This document shows, piece after piece, positions 51,901 to 63,748 of a stretch of DNA of 64,000 nt. The notes below the pieces were generated by a model. The model was not told where the DNA came from and searched no databases. It saw only the letters and a list, made by a program, of their open reading frames with translations. The first letter of the stretch is position 1. Each line of letters starts with the position of its first letter. Source of the DNA: Acanthaster planci (taxonomy: Eukaryota > Echinodermata > Asteroidea > Valvatida > Acanthasteridae). The stretch covers positions 2,436,074-2,500,073 of the forward strand of contig NW_019091370.1 of the NCBI RefSeq assembly GCF_001949145.1, given 5' to 3'. The translations under genes were made by a program, and so were the position numbers.

Positions 51901-54900
51901 ACGGTGAGGTTTTCTTCCTGCGATGACATCACAGTTTTTCTTGTGAATATGGAAATGCACATTAGCATGTGAACTAAAACAGGCAGCAAAATATCCTTAA
52001 CAACAGTGAAGAAAACATTGAGAATTACGTTAACTGGAACAACAAAGGAGCATTTTAGAGGTCTGTATTAAAAAAAAGCCATTACAGATAGCTTTCAATG
52101 CCACGACGTGGACACGTTCGACTGATGGTACAGCTGTCTCGTGTTAGGTTTGAGTGGGAGGCATGTAACGATGCTTGGGACTTCCTTCCGATGGAAAAAA
52201 TTTCTATCGGGAAACTTTCCGACAATTGGTGCGAACTTACGTTGGTCAATTAGCATAATTATTCCATACTTTGCGAAGAATTTGCGACGAATTTGCCCGC
52301 AACTGTGGGGAATGATACTTTGGCAGGAAGCCTTATGTAAATCAAATTTGAATAAAATATGGTACCCTGAGTTCTTTATATGTGGTCAGCATAACAATCC
52401 TAGCATACTAAAGACACGGTTGCTATACACCTCGTGAATCGGGGCAAGCCTCTGCTTATAGAAATGCCTTGCACCAATACAGTGTTTTCAATGGATAAAG
52501 AAGGGCACGAAGGAACCAGTCCATTCCAGAAACGGTGGTCGCTATGCAAAAGCTTACCCGGAATCACGAGTATAGCAACAGGGTCTGTAGTCTGGGAAAC
52601 TCAAACTGTTACGTTTATGTGCAATAAATAACTAAGTGTACAAGATTTTATTCAAATTTAACTCGCCAAAAGCTTATTGGGAATGAATCTAACTGACAGG
52701 TGCCCAACTTTACATTATTTAAAATGGACATAAAATTCAATGACAAGAGGTCGCCCCATCTGATGTTCTGCGTCTTAATTCAATATGGACACTCCTATGT
52801 AAAGAGACTTAAATGTCCAGATTTTTCCTGAATTCGTTCACTTGCAGTTTTTTTCAGTCGAGGACTCTAATGGGGTATGAGTCTGAATTATGTCAAACAA
52901 TGGTGTAACTTTTACTGTTTCCATACTTAATCGTATCCGCTTGCACGTTCACTTTGCGTCCGAGTCATGCGAATTATGGCTGATAAACTACACGCCCACA
53001 GAGGAAAAAAGAATTCCTCCAAAATTTAGCAACTCTTACACATGGCATCCGCGGCAGGACTTTTTTTTTTAGTAACACAATAATCAACGACTCACCATGG
53101 CCATTTTAATTGCATGACGTTTTTCTTAATTCACCGTGACATCACCGAAGTATTTTCAACTGGTTGTTTCGAACTACTGTGATACAGTTTTTGTGAAATC
53201 GTGCCACAGATGTAGAGCAGCAAGGCACGGTGCGATATAAAATTAGATAAACGAGCTGTGGTGCTATCAGAGAGAAAGTATTACGGGGTTTCCGTCTTCA
53301 GGTCTGTTAAGATTATCAAGGGGTGTGTAAATGCATAAAAAATAATGATTTATGCATTATACTATCGCCTCAAATATATGACATTGTAACCTAAAAGTCA
53401 CCACATTTTTTTTCTGTGGACCTTGACGGTTTTTCGGTTGATGTCCTGCGTAAGAAATGTACATTTTGACGAAAGGTTGCGTGAAGTGTGAAGTGCATGT
53501 AGGAAACAACAGGTTATCGAAGTCGCTAGCTCTATCTAAACACCAAGTTTCAACTAAAAGTGGCAGTGCATTATAGTGATGAGGTAGAAAGACAATAAGA
53601 TAAGCTGAAAGCCTGGACCTGATAGGTTTGATATCCATTATTCATGAATGGCAAAGAAGCTGTCCAAATCTAATATTCATGAACCCGTGCGATTCCGTAG
53701 TGTCTGATTACCCGTGAGGTAGATACAACGTGGTTAACGCTTAAATCTAAACAATCATTTTGCCTCTCACTCCCTGTAGGTCTGATGGTTGCTACAAACG
53801 TTTTCTGATTTACGTCATCATGGCTATCGCCACCATCTCCAATAAAGGTGCGTCTCTGCATCAGAAAATATTTTGGAGATTGAATTGTTCAAGTTCATTA
53901 TTTTCTCCTCCATAATTGGCATGTTGCGGAAATTCGTTGGCATTTATTTGGTCACAGAATTATTTCAGGTCTCATGTAAACGTTTAAATGACGCAGTTCT
54001 CTTATAGGCCTTCAGTCTAGTTCGCTGGCTCCATAGATCCGATCCAGGTTGGACAAGAGACATTACAATTTGCACAATGTTCGGAAATAATCACCACCAG
54101 AGGGTGGTATAAGGTACTAAAAGGAGGCTAAGTGGTAGATATACAAAGACCTAATGGCACTTAGCCTCGATCTCCAGCCTGCCTGGCCATTAATGTTACA
54201 AGCCAAGTGGCGCTGCTTTGACGAATGAGTGGCACACGAGTGTTCTCGCACTCACTAGCTCCCTCCTTCTGCGATCGAATTAATAGAAAACTGACCAGAA
54301 ATGTTCCGTGTCATTCGCAAAGGTGTCGTACGAATGGGACACCAAAGCCTCGTTTTGTGTTTGTGGCGCACAGTGCTAATTGTCACCGTACCTCGCCAAA
54401 CAGACAAAATGTAGAGCAGCCAGTTCCTAGCAACTAGTTTTTACGTACCAGTTTTACAGATCTTTTTCATTTCATCTGTATTTGTCGTTTGGACATACAA
54501 TACCAGTTTTAGCGAATTCCGGATCGGCCGTTCAATTCATTAGGGGATAGCGACGGTAGGAAAGATTCTCAGAATCCCATTCGATGTGCTCATCATGTGA
54601 ATGGCCAATACGGCTCCACTGGGGATCTGGAGTTGCCTAAAAACTACGGACAGGCCGGACTTGAGTCGGCGACATTCGATATAATGCAGTTCAAAAGATA
54701 GTTGGCTGTGTAGAAACGAATACCGTACAATTTGCGGATCGAGTATCGGACAACCGTGGGGCGAAAGAGATGAAAAGAGATATAAGTTGGGAGCTGTCAC
54801 AAGTGGGTAGGGAAGTGTTGAGATGCGTTGCGACACAAACAAACTTGACCAACTAAGTGCTTTACGTTATACTGAGGCGAGAAGCTTCGGGGGAAAAACT

Positions 54901-57900
54901 GGTGTACAAAACAACGTTGAAATGAGAACACTGTACACCAGCTGTATACGTTTCGAGTCATCGATACATTTATAGCCAACAGTCTTTTTAAAGGGGTAAT
55001 TGAATGAAGTGCATCCGGAGGAACACTCTCCGCAGTCCCGGGGATGTGGGGAGTGCTTCGCCTAGACCAAATAATTAGCTCACTCTGCTGCGCTTATGAA
55101 AATATCGCCGCGGTAAGTGAAGACGAGCGCCCCATTGCACGACGACGGGGAGCTGTTAAATATGCACAGCAACGTTCCCCGCAGACAAACGGTGTCCTTT
55201 TTTTCCCAACTCGCCCGCTCTCATCTCCGCTGACTGTCTACCTTGGCTTTATTTAAAAAAGGGGCGGGAGACAGGCACTCTCTTCCCCAGCCCATCGTAC
55301 AGTCTCTCTCCTCCCCTCCATTAATCAAATAAACAGCAAATTAGCGAGATTGTTTTACAACTTCTAGCTGCCGACGTTGCAACTCAAACATGGCTGATCG
55401 CGGGGTTTCAATGGCGGGTAACAGCCTATAGAGGCACCGAATAATTAAGTTACATGCAGCGCGCGGCTGAGACTTGGGGACCTCGCCTGTCGTGGCCCCC
55501 TTTTCTTCTCCTTGCCACCGAGAATTGAAAGGGGGAGTAACCGAAACAGCCACTAATGAAAACCACGATTAAATTAATTTCATTTCAATTTGAAACATTA
55601 TACGGCGCTTTTAACAGTGTGTGCCTGGTCAAAACGCCGGAAAGAGCCTCATCCAATTCACATTGGCGCGCACGCCTGGGAGTGTTTGGGCCGCCCAGAG
55701 AGGGAGAAAAACGGCCCGTTGAAAAGGCCCTCGCATAATATCCTCGTCACTTTTTTTTAAGGCGGGGAATAAAAAAAAAACCGTCGCGATTTGATCGGCC
55801 CTTGTTCACCCGGCTTTCAATGTTCCCTGGGTTTTTTTGAACGCCCATTCAGCCAGTGAAGAATCAGTTCATGGTAACTGGCAGGATTTCCGGCCGTTTT
55901 ATTGGCGCGCTGCAGCGGCTGAGGTAGGGGTAGTAACAAGACTCAAGTATCGTTTACATCAGGGGTCTTTGTGGGGGCTTTTCTCCCCTTGTCCCGTCCC
56001 CTTCTCGCGCGCTGGACACATTCTTTTCACCACCGGTGCCGCGAATTACGAGCACCGTGTAATAAACCGGGGGGGGGAGGTTGAGGAGATAGCAATGGAG
56101 AGCTACACTCCCGGAGATTCGCTTAATTGATGCGACTGTGTCATTCAGTGGCGGGGGATTTGTTTGTTTGAGCTGGAGTTGCTTCTCGAACTCTTGTTAC
56201 CTTCAATTGCTAGTCACTTCATCGACGCTGTCTTGCAGGCAACAATGGCAGGAGCTGAATGGCTCATACTGGTTTTAAACGTCTAGAAGGTATACGGACG
56301 AGACGAGAGTTAGAGAGAAAGAGAGAGAGAGGGGGGGGGAAGCACACTCCCGCCCCAATGAATTTTATATTGGAATCGCATTACAGTTGTTACACACGGG
56401 AAAGTACAGACCAATGACTGAGGCGGCCGGGGGGAGGTTTCTATAGAAATCCCGGACGATGAAAAGTACGTCAAGCAATGGATATATGCTTTCAGCGACA
56501 CGACGTCCAATATGACACTGGCATTCAGGATGCGATCTTGTTATTGAACGCAACGTTCCCATGTCCGTCGAGCGATTCGCTTGTCTCTCTCCTTGCCTTT
56601 TTTTCTCCTCGACTGTCCACCGTGTCGCACAGGTTGTCTGGCCGCCCACTCCCCACTTGATGAGTGTACTTCAGAGAACCTGTTGAGCCTTCTGATCGTT
56701 GGCAAAGACCGAGTGTCCATCGGTGCACAATAAGTATTATAGGACAACTTGCTTTACTTCATTTTTTTCTTCTAGGATAAACACGAACAACAGGACTTAC
56801 TAAGCTCAGCTTTATCATTACACACTCATAACTTTAAAATAATTGAAGACAACTCAAGCCTAAAAATATACTCTACATCGTATACCAGCTTCTGGCAATT
56901 TTATTGTCGCCATACTTAATTACATGGACACCTAACCTGCTCTGGTTTAAACTTTGTGGGCGTTTTTCCTGACTACAAGCGAAGCGGGTGAGAGGCAGTA
57001 AGCAGTTCGTGTGTTCGACGGCCTGCTTTTTCAGATGGTATGTTGTTAACTCGAATGTTGGTAACTCGAATGCATAGTTAGCTTTACCATAGTATTTTTT
57101 TATGAAAGGGATGAGATAATGTCTTTATTAAAAGGCTGAGAGGGCGTGTTCATTTTCTCACCAACCTTAGGCCTATTCAAGAGGAAGCCATGTTTTGTCT
57201 TGTTCCCTGAATCTGTCATATTCAATGTAATCTGTCAAATGAGATGGTTTAAGACTATTTTGGTTTCCACACCTATGGCCATGTCCGAATTACTTGACTA
57301 TGAATTGAAATTACGCACGGCAGTATGGGAACTGGTCGCGGCCACTACCCGGACTCTTGCGTAATTTCAGGCCATCACAACGAAGTAATTAGGACACGGC
57401 CTCATTTGCAGGTTTTTTCAATGTGGCTTACAAATTAACATATAATTTATCACATATTTTACATTATTCTCAACAAAAAAATGGGGTGAGTCTGTACTGA
57501 ACTTTTCCTTCGTCGCTGCTAGGTCTACTCTCAGGTTCCTCAAAAAGAAACGTTTTACCTCATTTCCAATTCAAGATGGCCGACATATGAAAGCAGTCAA
57601 TTTGCGAATCGTGAGGCTTTTGTTATTTCAAAATATAACACAGTTTTCAAAAGTTGTCTTTTAATATTATAAGATCGGTCACCCATTTTTCATCGTAAAT
57701 AATAATTGTTCAAACATCGGCAAAGCGAGAAGTTAGGTCATATTGGTTACCATGTTAAGTTGGTTTCCCCTACGAACGGACTCCGAAAACCGAACCTGGA
57801 ATACTTCAAGGTTAAAAAATGGAAACAGGCCATTTTGAATTTAATGGCGTGATTTGTGCGGGAAATTTATCGGCCGTAGTGACAGTTTACGTAGGAAACT

Positions 57901-60900
57901 CGCAAAATGTGGCCTAAAACTGGAGAAACAATAAAACAGAAAAAAAATCCGCACGTCAATGTATCGCCTTGCAGCTCTCTATCTGTCGATCCTTTGTGGC
58001 CCAGTGGCCTACATCTCGGAGGACAGCAAAGAGAAAAAAAGGGAAAAAAATAATAAAAAAAACCCCAAAACAACTTGCCAGCTTGACAGCCCTATCGATT
58101 TTTTTCGTCAAAAAATATAATTGGTGAGAAGTCGTGTTTTGCCTTGTATTCTGTTTTTTAGCCCGTATATAACACGCAGACGGGTAGGGAGGACTCAAAT
58201 CGCTGACGGAGCCTTGTAAACACTTGGCAGCAGCCGTAGCAGCGCCGAGTGGCGCGATCCGTGCCGGCCCGCGGGGGAAAAAGCACCGATCGGAGCACTG
58301 CAATCGTTACGCTCGCGCCCGGGCCGCTCGGCAGCAGACGGTCTCCACCGCCCGTGCTCGCTGGTTTTACCCTGTACGTCGATCCCCTACTACTTGGTCA
58401 AATAAAAAAGGAGTAAAAAAATACAAAACACCTCCCTGGGCAGAATTGCCAGACCCTAGGTCATTATGCCCCCCCCCGTTCTTGAGCAACGCGGAAGAAA
58501 AAAATTTAATTACACAATTCACATGCCTAGGCTGAACGAGGCCCGCAGGTTACGGCGAAATGAAAATTAAGAGATACAGAATAGAGAGCAAAATCTTTGG
58601 AGACTGAGAAGGGAAAAAAAAGATGTCCAATAATTATGATCGACTCTAAACGCCCTTAGGGATCACATTTAAGAGCGGGTTGCCTTAAAAAAATAGATTG
58701 AAAGAAAAGAAAAAAGGGGTGAGTTTCTTGATAATATCAGGCATGGACAAGACTCATCTCGATCAAAACAGGAGGGCCACACGCACCTTGGACTGTACTG
58801 TTTCTAGATAGTCTGTCAGAGTCCGTAAACCCATGTGCTCCCGGCCAACCTACAAGAAACGAAAACAAAAAGACACAGGTATTGTTGATTATCGAGAAGA
58901 AGAAACAAACGACACTAAACCGGAGGGGGAGGGGGGTTACGTCTAGATAGAGCTCGGTTCTTAAGACCCTTATTAAGCCGCGGAGATCGGCGGAATACCC
59001 GGAAGGGACTTCCTGTACCGGCTCTACTGTCGGTATATATTATTGGGATTACAAACAAAAGCGCAGGAGATTGCGGCGATATCGTGGGGGACCCCTTCCG
59101 TGCAATCCCGCAGTCTCTTCGGACGGGGACGAAGACGGAGACAATACAGTAGTACTTCGAGGGAAGAATACTGGAATAACAATCTCGCCGGAGTATTTCC
59201 TGACGAGTCGGTGCCGGGCAGGAAGTGACTTTCATACGGTTTGATTCTCCTGTTTTGCCGGGACAAAAAAAGTCGAGGCAGCCCCGGAGCATACTCACAA
59301 CAGCGAACCGTGTTCGTGTCAAGCGGAGATGGCACGGGAGGGCAACGTGTCAATGCGAGACATTCCGGCGACCGTACAGATAACTCATGCCGTAATGATG
59401 AAACTCCCACCTCGGTGGCCTTCCACCTGGATCAAACCGCCGATATATATAGGGAAACAGAACCATTCTCGGATGATTTGACAAATTGGCCTCAGTGTCA
59501 TCTCATTATCTCTTCACTGTTCTCGTGCAGATATTGTTGCGCAATTCACTTCCCATTACGGTCAACGCAGAGACTATATTCGGTCTGGGCCTTCCTTGCC
59601 AAACCGTGACAGCACACACTTTGGTGTCTTGTTTTTATGCTAAATATACAGAATACAGAAAGTGCGACTGCTTACAGCCAACAATGCAAGTCAGATAAAA
59701 GAACTGAGCTGGAGTGACTTTTAACCTGGCGAAGTGACGGATTCGTTGCTTGGAGGTCACCTTGAGGTCACTGCGTTGGCAAACAGTCTGGGTGCTAAAC
59801 AGACTTTCATCTGTCTAATACGGGAGAATATGATATTTTGATAAAAACTGTTGGGCAACTGCCAAGTTTTTTTTACCAATCCCATGAAAGAAAGAACAAG
59901 GGGAAATGCTTTGCAGGAAAGGCTGCCTTACGTGCGTTCTCAGTATCACAAGTGCATTCTTTGTTACTGAGATTGCTGGTGTGAAAGACTACTGTCTCTG
60001 ACCTTTCAGTTAAAGGCCACCGCCTGGCACCCATTCTGTCTAGCACCGAGGAGCCATTTTAAAAGGGTAAACGGCTAATGTCCCTATTCTTGATCCTTTG
60101 CGGCTTTCATTTGGAATTCAACAATAATATTTCATCTCTAACATTTCGTTTATTTCGTTCAAAAAATTACCAAACTTTGCTTTTAAATTGAATATGAATA
60201 CGAATAAAATAAACTTGCCGAATGCAAACTTTAGTTAGAATTAGCACCGTTCTTTAGGGGTACACGTACATGAATACAGAGGTTGGGCATCAATTCATGA
60301 CCCATTTTTTGAGTTGTGTGTGACGAATTCTAAAATCAAACACTAATCGACGAAAGGTGCAATGTGTGCAAAATCATCCTCTTTCCCCGTCCAATCTGTC
60401 GAAGACGATGCTTTCTCTAAGGGCGAGGCTCACATCCGGTCGTGGGTTTTTCTAACCTCGACAACAAGCAAGTTCCTCAGTTCAGAGCAAATCAAGATTC
60501 GATGATCTATTAAAATCTACTGTTTTAAGAGTTCAACTTCGGGAATAGGCCTAGGCCTAGACGTTATAGAGTGAAAAATCACCCCAAATCAGATTGAAAC
60601 ACATGTAATTAGAGAAAAGTTCCAGTGGAAAGTAGAGTGAAGTCTTGATCTTTCAGAGTGAGGGAATTTCACTCAAATTTGTCTGGCCCCTAGTTTCAAC
60701 TGGAAGGGGTGAATTTTCACACGAACGGAGTGAGCGTTTACCCCTTGGAATTCGCACTCTTAGCGTGATAATAACAGTGAATGAGGGTCCTGGAGGTAAG
60801 GATCGGTGCAGTCCAAGTTCGGGCCTGGTCATGGCTCTGAAGTCGGTTGTCATGATGATCAATGCTCCACTCTGATGTGGTTTTATCGGAGTGGTGCAAA

Positions 60901-61727
60901 ACCGCCGACATGTCGCCCACATCGCCAAAATGCATGACGAGTCTAAACCAAGCAACATCCGCTGTCGTGATCTGCGTTTTTCGTCATTGACAATATCACG
61001 TAGGTTTAACTCTTTCACGCTGTTTTTCTGGGGAATGGATAATCTTCCCACAATTACATGCCCGTCAGGCATGCACTTACCTTCGGCCGAAATTTTCGCT
61101 GATTATGTCTCCAAAATAGCTGTTATTTCATGTAATTTCTTACCACAGATGTTCAAAAGCAGTTTAGGGCGAAGCTTTAATGAAAGTTAAATGGGACATA
61201 ATAGCTCTGGTAAATGTGGCAATTTTTTGCAATGTTAGACCAAGAACGTTTTGACGAACGAAAAAAAGCAGCGTGGTGGTGTTAACCATGCTTCTCGGTT
61301 AGACACGGTCGGCCACCAACGTTTCAACAAAGATACAGAGAAAGTGACTGCCGGATTTTGTTTTGGATCTGAATGGATTTCAAGTCGCACGTTAAGTCGG
61401 CAAATGAGTTCTGTGGGCGTCAATGCAGAAATGAAAATAGCACGTGCTGCAACAACATGCTTATATTTCGAAGAACGACAAGTTTGGAAGAAAGATTCGA
61501 ACTGATTCGCTGACGTTAAATAGAATCGTCGCTACATTTCCGTAGCTTTTACATTGTTTAGGGGAAGTGGGATGAAGGGCTTTATGTTGGGTACCCTGTC
61601 GTTGGTTAAATCTCTCGGTTTTCAATCATACCTGGATGAAGAGCGCAATGATGGCTATGCCGTCGTCTCTTCCCATTGCCTCCTCTACCGTCTCATACAG
61701 TCGGCTGTTCCAGTGGATCAGGTGCAG
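48819..61727 (-). CDS. CA8: Carbonic anhydrase-related protein VIII, 3' part of the gene (five exons)
   Basis: The minus-strand exons join as 61727-61632, 58849-58787, 50561-50510, 49402-49290 and 48953-48819: 459 nt, or 152 residues plus TAA, with no frame error. The family is the alpha-carbonic anhydrase fold. The CA8 subtype is shown by [23 protein letters not shown] and a C-terminus [19 protein letters not shown] ending exactly where vertebrate CA8 ends. Vertebrate CA8 is a cytosolic, catalytically silent protein that binds the IP3 receptor and lowers its IP3 affinity; that role is family knowledge. In the visible part the equivalent of CA II zinc ligand His119 (LHLIHW) and of Thr199-Thr200 (SLTTPP) are present. 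Vertebrate CA8 has Ile at the second Thr. The ligand site replaced in vertebrate CA8 (His94) lies in exons beyond 64000, so activity cannot be judged. All four introns are GT-AG. Confidence 0.95.
49290..49402 (-). CDS. CA8: CA8 exon with the SLTTPP and FRYPLTIS motifs
   Basis: This 113-bp exon enters with two bases completing Asp and ends in phase 0 on CAG. It reads [18 protein letters not shown], then [20 protein letters not shown]. The acceptor is GCCATGTAG and the donor is CAG|GTATACGG. SLTTPP holds the equivalents of CA II Thr199 and Thr200; human CA8 has [19 protein letters not shown] is the strongest CA8 subtype signature in the window. Confidence 0.96.
49403..50509 (-). other. CA8 introns: 48954-49289 and 49403-50509
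   Basis: These are short introns of 336 and 1107 bp with canonical GT-AG ends on the minus strand. I see no repeat, RNA gene or nested gene in either. Confidence 0.85.
50510..50561 (-). CDS. CA8: CA8 exon encoding the GKS to LLP segment
   Basis: This 52-bp exon enters in phase 0 and leaves in phase 1. It reads [17 protein letters not shown] and then the first base of an Asp codon. The acceptor is CCTTTTCTAG and the donor is CCGG|GTAAGATT. Vertebrate CA8 has GKSKTIPCFNPNTLLP here, one residue shorter, so this lineage carries a single-residue insertion in the loop before LLPD. The sequence is the least conserved of the five exons, but length, phase and the LLP|D junction fix it. Confidence 0.9.
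54950..56250. other. Intronic GC-rich island in CA8, candidate enhancer cluster
   Basis: This is the strongest regulatory-looking block. CCATTAATCAAATAAACAGC (55318-55337) continues into a word ending GATTGTTTTAC (55349-55359), giving homeodomain, FOX-like and SOX-like words within 42 bp. CACTAATGAAAACC and GATTAAATTAATTTC follow at 55550-55581. CpG-dense unique sequence spans 55640-55740 and 55880-56060. No exon fits here. Confidence 0.4.
57048..57072 (+). repeat. Two direct copies of TAACTCGAATG
   Basis: TAACTCGAATG occurs at 57048-57058 and 57062-57072, a 14-bp period. Similar words occur inside pogo-type elements, so this may be an old fragment of one. Confidence 0.35.
58150..58560. other. 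Intronic CpG-rich island next to a CA8 exon
   Basis: A CpG-dense core at 58230-58350 includes GTGCCGGCCCGCGGGG (58261-58276) and GCTCGCGCCCGGGCCGCTCG (58311-58330). It lies about 230 bp downstream, in transcript direction, of the exon at 58787-58849. It could be an intronic enhancer or an internal promoter. Confidence 0.35.
58787..58849 (-). CDS. CA8: CA8 exon encoding the VGREHMG segment
   Basis: This 63-bp exon encodes 21 residues in phase 0: [19 protein letters not shown] followed by SK. It matches the 21-residue human CA8 exon of pattern IGKEHVGLKAVTE. The acceptor is TTCTTGTAG after a T-rich tract and the donor is AAG|GTGCGTGT. It is too short to be found by open-frame length and rests on homology plus splice sites. 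Confidence 0.95.
58980..59450. other. Intronic GC-rich island upstream of the 63-bp CA8 exon
   Basis: CpG-rich sequence is open on both strands (58915-59322 minus, 59043-59228 plus) without homology. It lies in the 2.8-kb intron, close to the acceptor at 58850. Confidence 0.3.
59451..61631. other. Remainder of the 2.8-kb CA8 intron
   Basis: AGGCCTAGGCCTAG (60546-60559) is the only notable word. The frames at 60653-61190 on both strands show no homology. Nothing else was recognised. Confidence 0.4.
61632..61727 (-). CDS. CA8: CA8 exon encoding the LHLIHWN to ALFIQ segment
   Basis: This 96-bp exon encodes 32 residues in phase 0, the same length as the matching human CA8 exon. The acceptor is TTTTACAG and the donor is CAG|GTATGATT. 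It starts [19 protein letters not shown] and ends [10 protein letters not shown]. The first His corresponds to zinc ligand His119 of CA II and the Trp-Asn that follow are family invariant. The preceding exon, which should hold the HWG motif, is not found between 61728 and 64000. Confidence 0.95.
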
Positions 61728-62889
61728 CTGTAAAATGGTGAAATAAGAACATCATTCCAGCCCAACCACTCCGATGATACAACTGTGCATCTATACTCTG
61801 TACTCTATACTCACTGCAAGACTCATGAGCGATGCGCCAACTAAACCTCACACAGGAGTATGGGGTAGGGGAGTCGGTTGTGATTTGGCGCTGTGACCGC
61901 GGTTTGCCGCGGTCAACGAGAAACTTGGGCAACCTCAAGTATAATTTTTGCTCTGGGTAAAACGCTGCAATTTTTTTCTCAGATAATAGTGATAGATGCT
62001 CATGTAACTGCTTTCAAACTTAGGCTAAACTACATCTTTGAAAAGCGAAGAGTCTGTAGACAGCTGGATTTGATGTGGACTTGTTTTTTTTTTAAACTTG
62101 CATTCGACATTTAAAGATGAAGTTATTAATTACATAAATGTGACCCGGTCTGTGAAAATGAGACAGAAGTAGAAAAACCAATTTGAGTTAAAGGCCTTTA
62201 AAAGAAATTTGCACACTATACACTTAAATCAACGTGAACCCTCGAGATCTGTCACCCACATAACGTCACGTTTCATCAGATAACACACGGAGTAACAGAG
62301 AGCTCACTTTACAAACTAAAACTTCTAAGACTCAGAGGCTCTGTTGATTGACGACTCATTTTCACAGAGCGGATCACAAATTACTTGTCGACTTTAATGA
62401 CAGTTTCTGGGGAATACTAGTGGAGAATAAGATTATGAATAAAGAAAGAAAGATATCAACGGGTCATTTTCTCCAGTCTCACTCTTCCAACGGAATCAAA
62501 GTAAAAAGCCAACATCCTAAAATTTATGCCAATTGTAATAGACACATAAAGTGTCCATAATTTATTTCAAACAAAGCAAAAGGAACTAAACACATCTTTA
62601 TTATTTTCGCGTGAATAAAGTACAAAATATAACTTTTTAGGGTGAACAAAGGTGAAATAAACCAGGTGATCCATCAATGTAATTGGTAAATGAAACTTGC
62701 ACGGTGTGGAGAGGAAGTTGTAATTGACGTTTGCTATTAACTATGGAATCGTCTGCCGACTTGATGGGATGCGAACTAAAAATCAACCGATCCTGTTTCT
62801 GTAATGTGTTTTGATCTTGTATTTGTATCTCTATATTGCCACTCTTGTTATGTTAATGAAAAGCTTCAGGGCAACCTTTTATTGAGACT
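61728..62889. other. Upstream CA8 intron, no exon found
   Basis: The next CA8 exon toward the 5' end (holding HWG and the FPME-like end) is not seen here or up to 64000, so the intron extends past the window edge. Confidence 0.6.
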
Positions 62890-63600
62890 GGAATCTAAGA
62901 TTCAAGATTTAAGAAGACGTTTATTCCATACTCTTTTAATACAAATTACACAGATAATAAAGGGAACTTAGTACATAGAAATTGACAAAATGGGTAAGCT
63001 TAAGAAAATACATCAGAAATTAAAGAAACTTATTACATTGAAATTAACAATGTGGATATAAATAACGTTTTACAGATACATGTACTTCATGAAAAGAGAA
63101 CGTTAGAGCTAAAGAAAAGCAGTCCATGTACAAATGAGAAAAGAACCGAGCAATGGGCTGTTGAGTAAGCAGAGGCTTGTATAAACAGCCCTTAAGACAG
63201 AAGACATAACAAGAACAATACAAACAACTACGAGGCAGCAAACAAGAACAAAACAAGAACAAAAAGACACAACAGACAAAACATAAAAGACATGACAATA
63301 GCTGACGGCAAAAGGTTATCGGTACAAAATTGTAATGTTTGATGACGACTAAAAGATAATAAAATAAAAGAAGGAGATATTAACCGTAAGTACAGAAAAA
63401 GATTAAAGCTATGTCACATATTGGGAAAGGAGGGCTCTTTTGTACTGGCCCACGGACAACGTCCTCCTGATGTCATCGGGAATGGCATTCCATAAACAGG
63501 GACCTAAAAAGCGAAGGGTGTTCATTGAGTAGACGGTGCGAGTGAAAGTAGACGGTGCGAGTGAAACATTAGGCAGGCCATAGATTGGCCGTCCCTCACT
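62890..63600 (-). mobile_element. 3' end of a LINE (CR1/L2-type) with ORF2 C-terminus
   Basis: On the minus strand, the last codons of a reverse-transcriptase ORF are visible between 63600 and the TAG at 63409-63411. The pattern LRFLGPCLWNAIPDDIRR, then a Q-Y-K-R-A-L-L ending, matches the C-terminal tail of CR1/L2/jockey-type ORF2 proteins (family form: WNSLPDDIR). A 3' UTR of about 500 nt with AATAAA at 62920-62925 ends in short AATCTTG/AATCTTA repeats (62891-62910), as L2/CR1 tails do. It lies in a CA8 intron in the same orientation. Confidence 0.75.
63531..63568 (-). repeat. 19-bp tandem duplication inside the LINE frame
   Basis: GTAGACGGTGCGAGTGAAA is present twice in succession. Nineteen bases break the ORF2 frame, so this LINE copy is dead at least here. 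Confidence 0.85.
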
Positions 63601-63748
63601 GACTTAGCAAGTTCGTAGACGTAGGTTTGCAACCTCATTTACATTTAGATTACATACAAAAATGGCTTATGATAAAACATGTTTGTTGAAGTCTATACGC
63701 ATTACTAATCCATTTCACAAAGACAGCAGTTAATCTTCACACTTTCAG

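Larger units (their letters stand above)
50562..58786 (-). other. Large CA8 intron (8.2 kb)
   Basis: The intron is bounded by GT-AG splice sites. It holds two GC-rich islands (55.0-56.2 and 58.15-58.56 kb) described separately. It also holds two ATTCATGAA palindromes (53640-53648, 53675-53683), a GA-rich run at 56306-56341 and a 14-bp direct repeat at 57048-57072. The open frame at 51202-51588 (plus strand) resembles no family I know. Confidence 0.8.
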
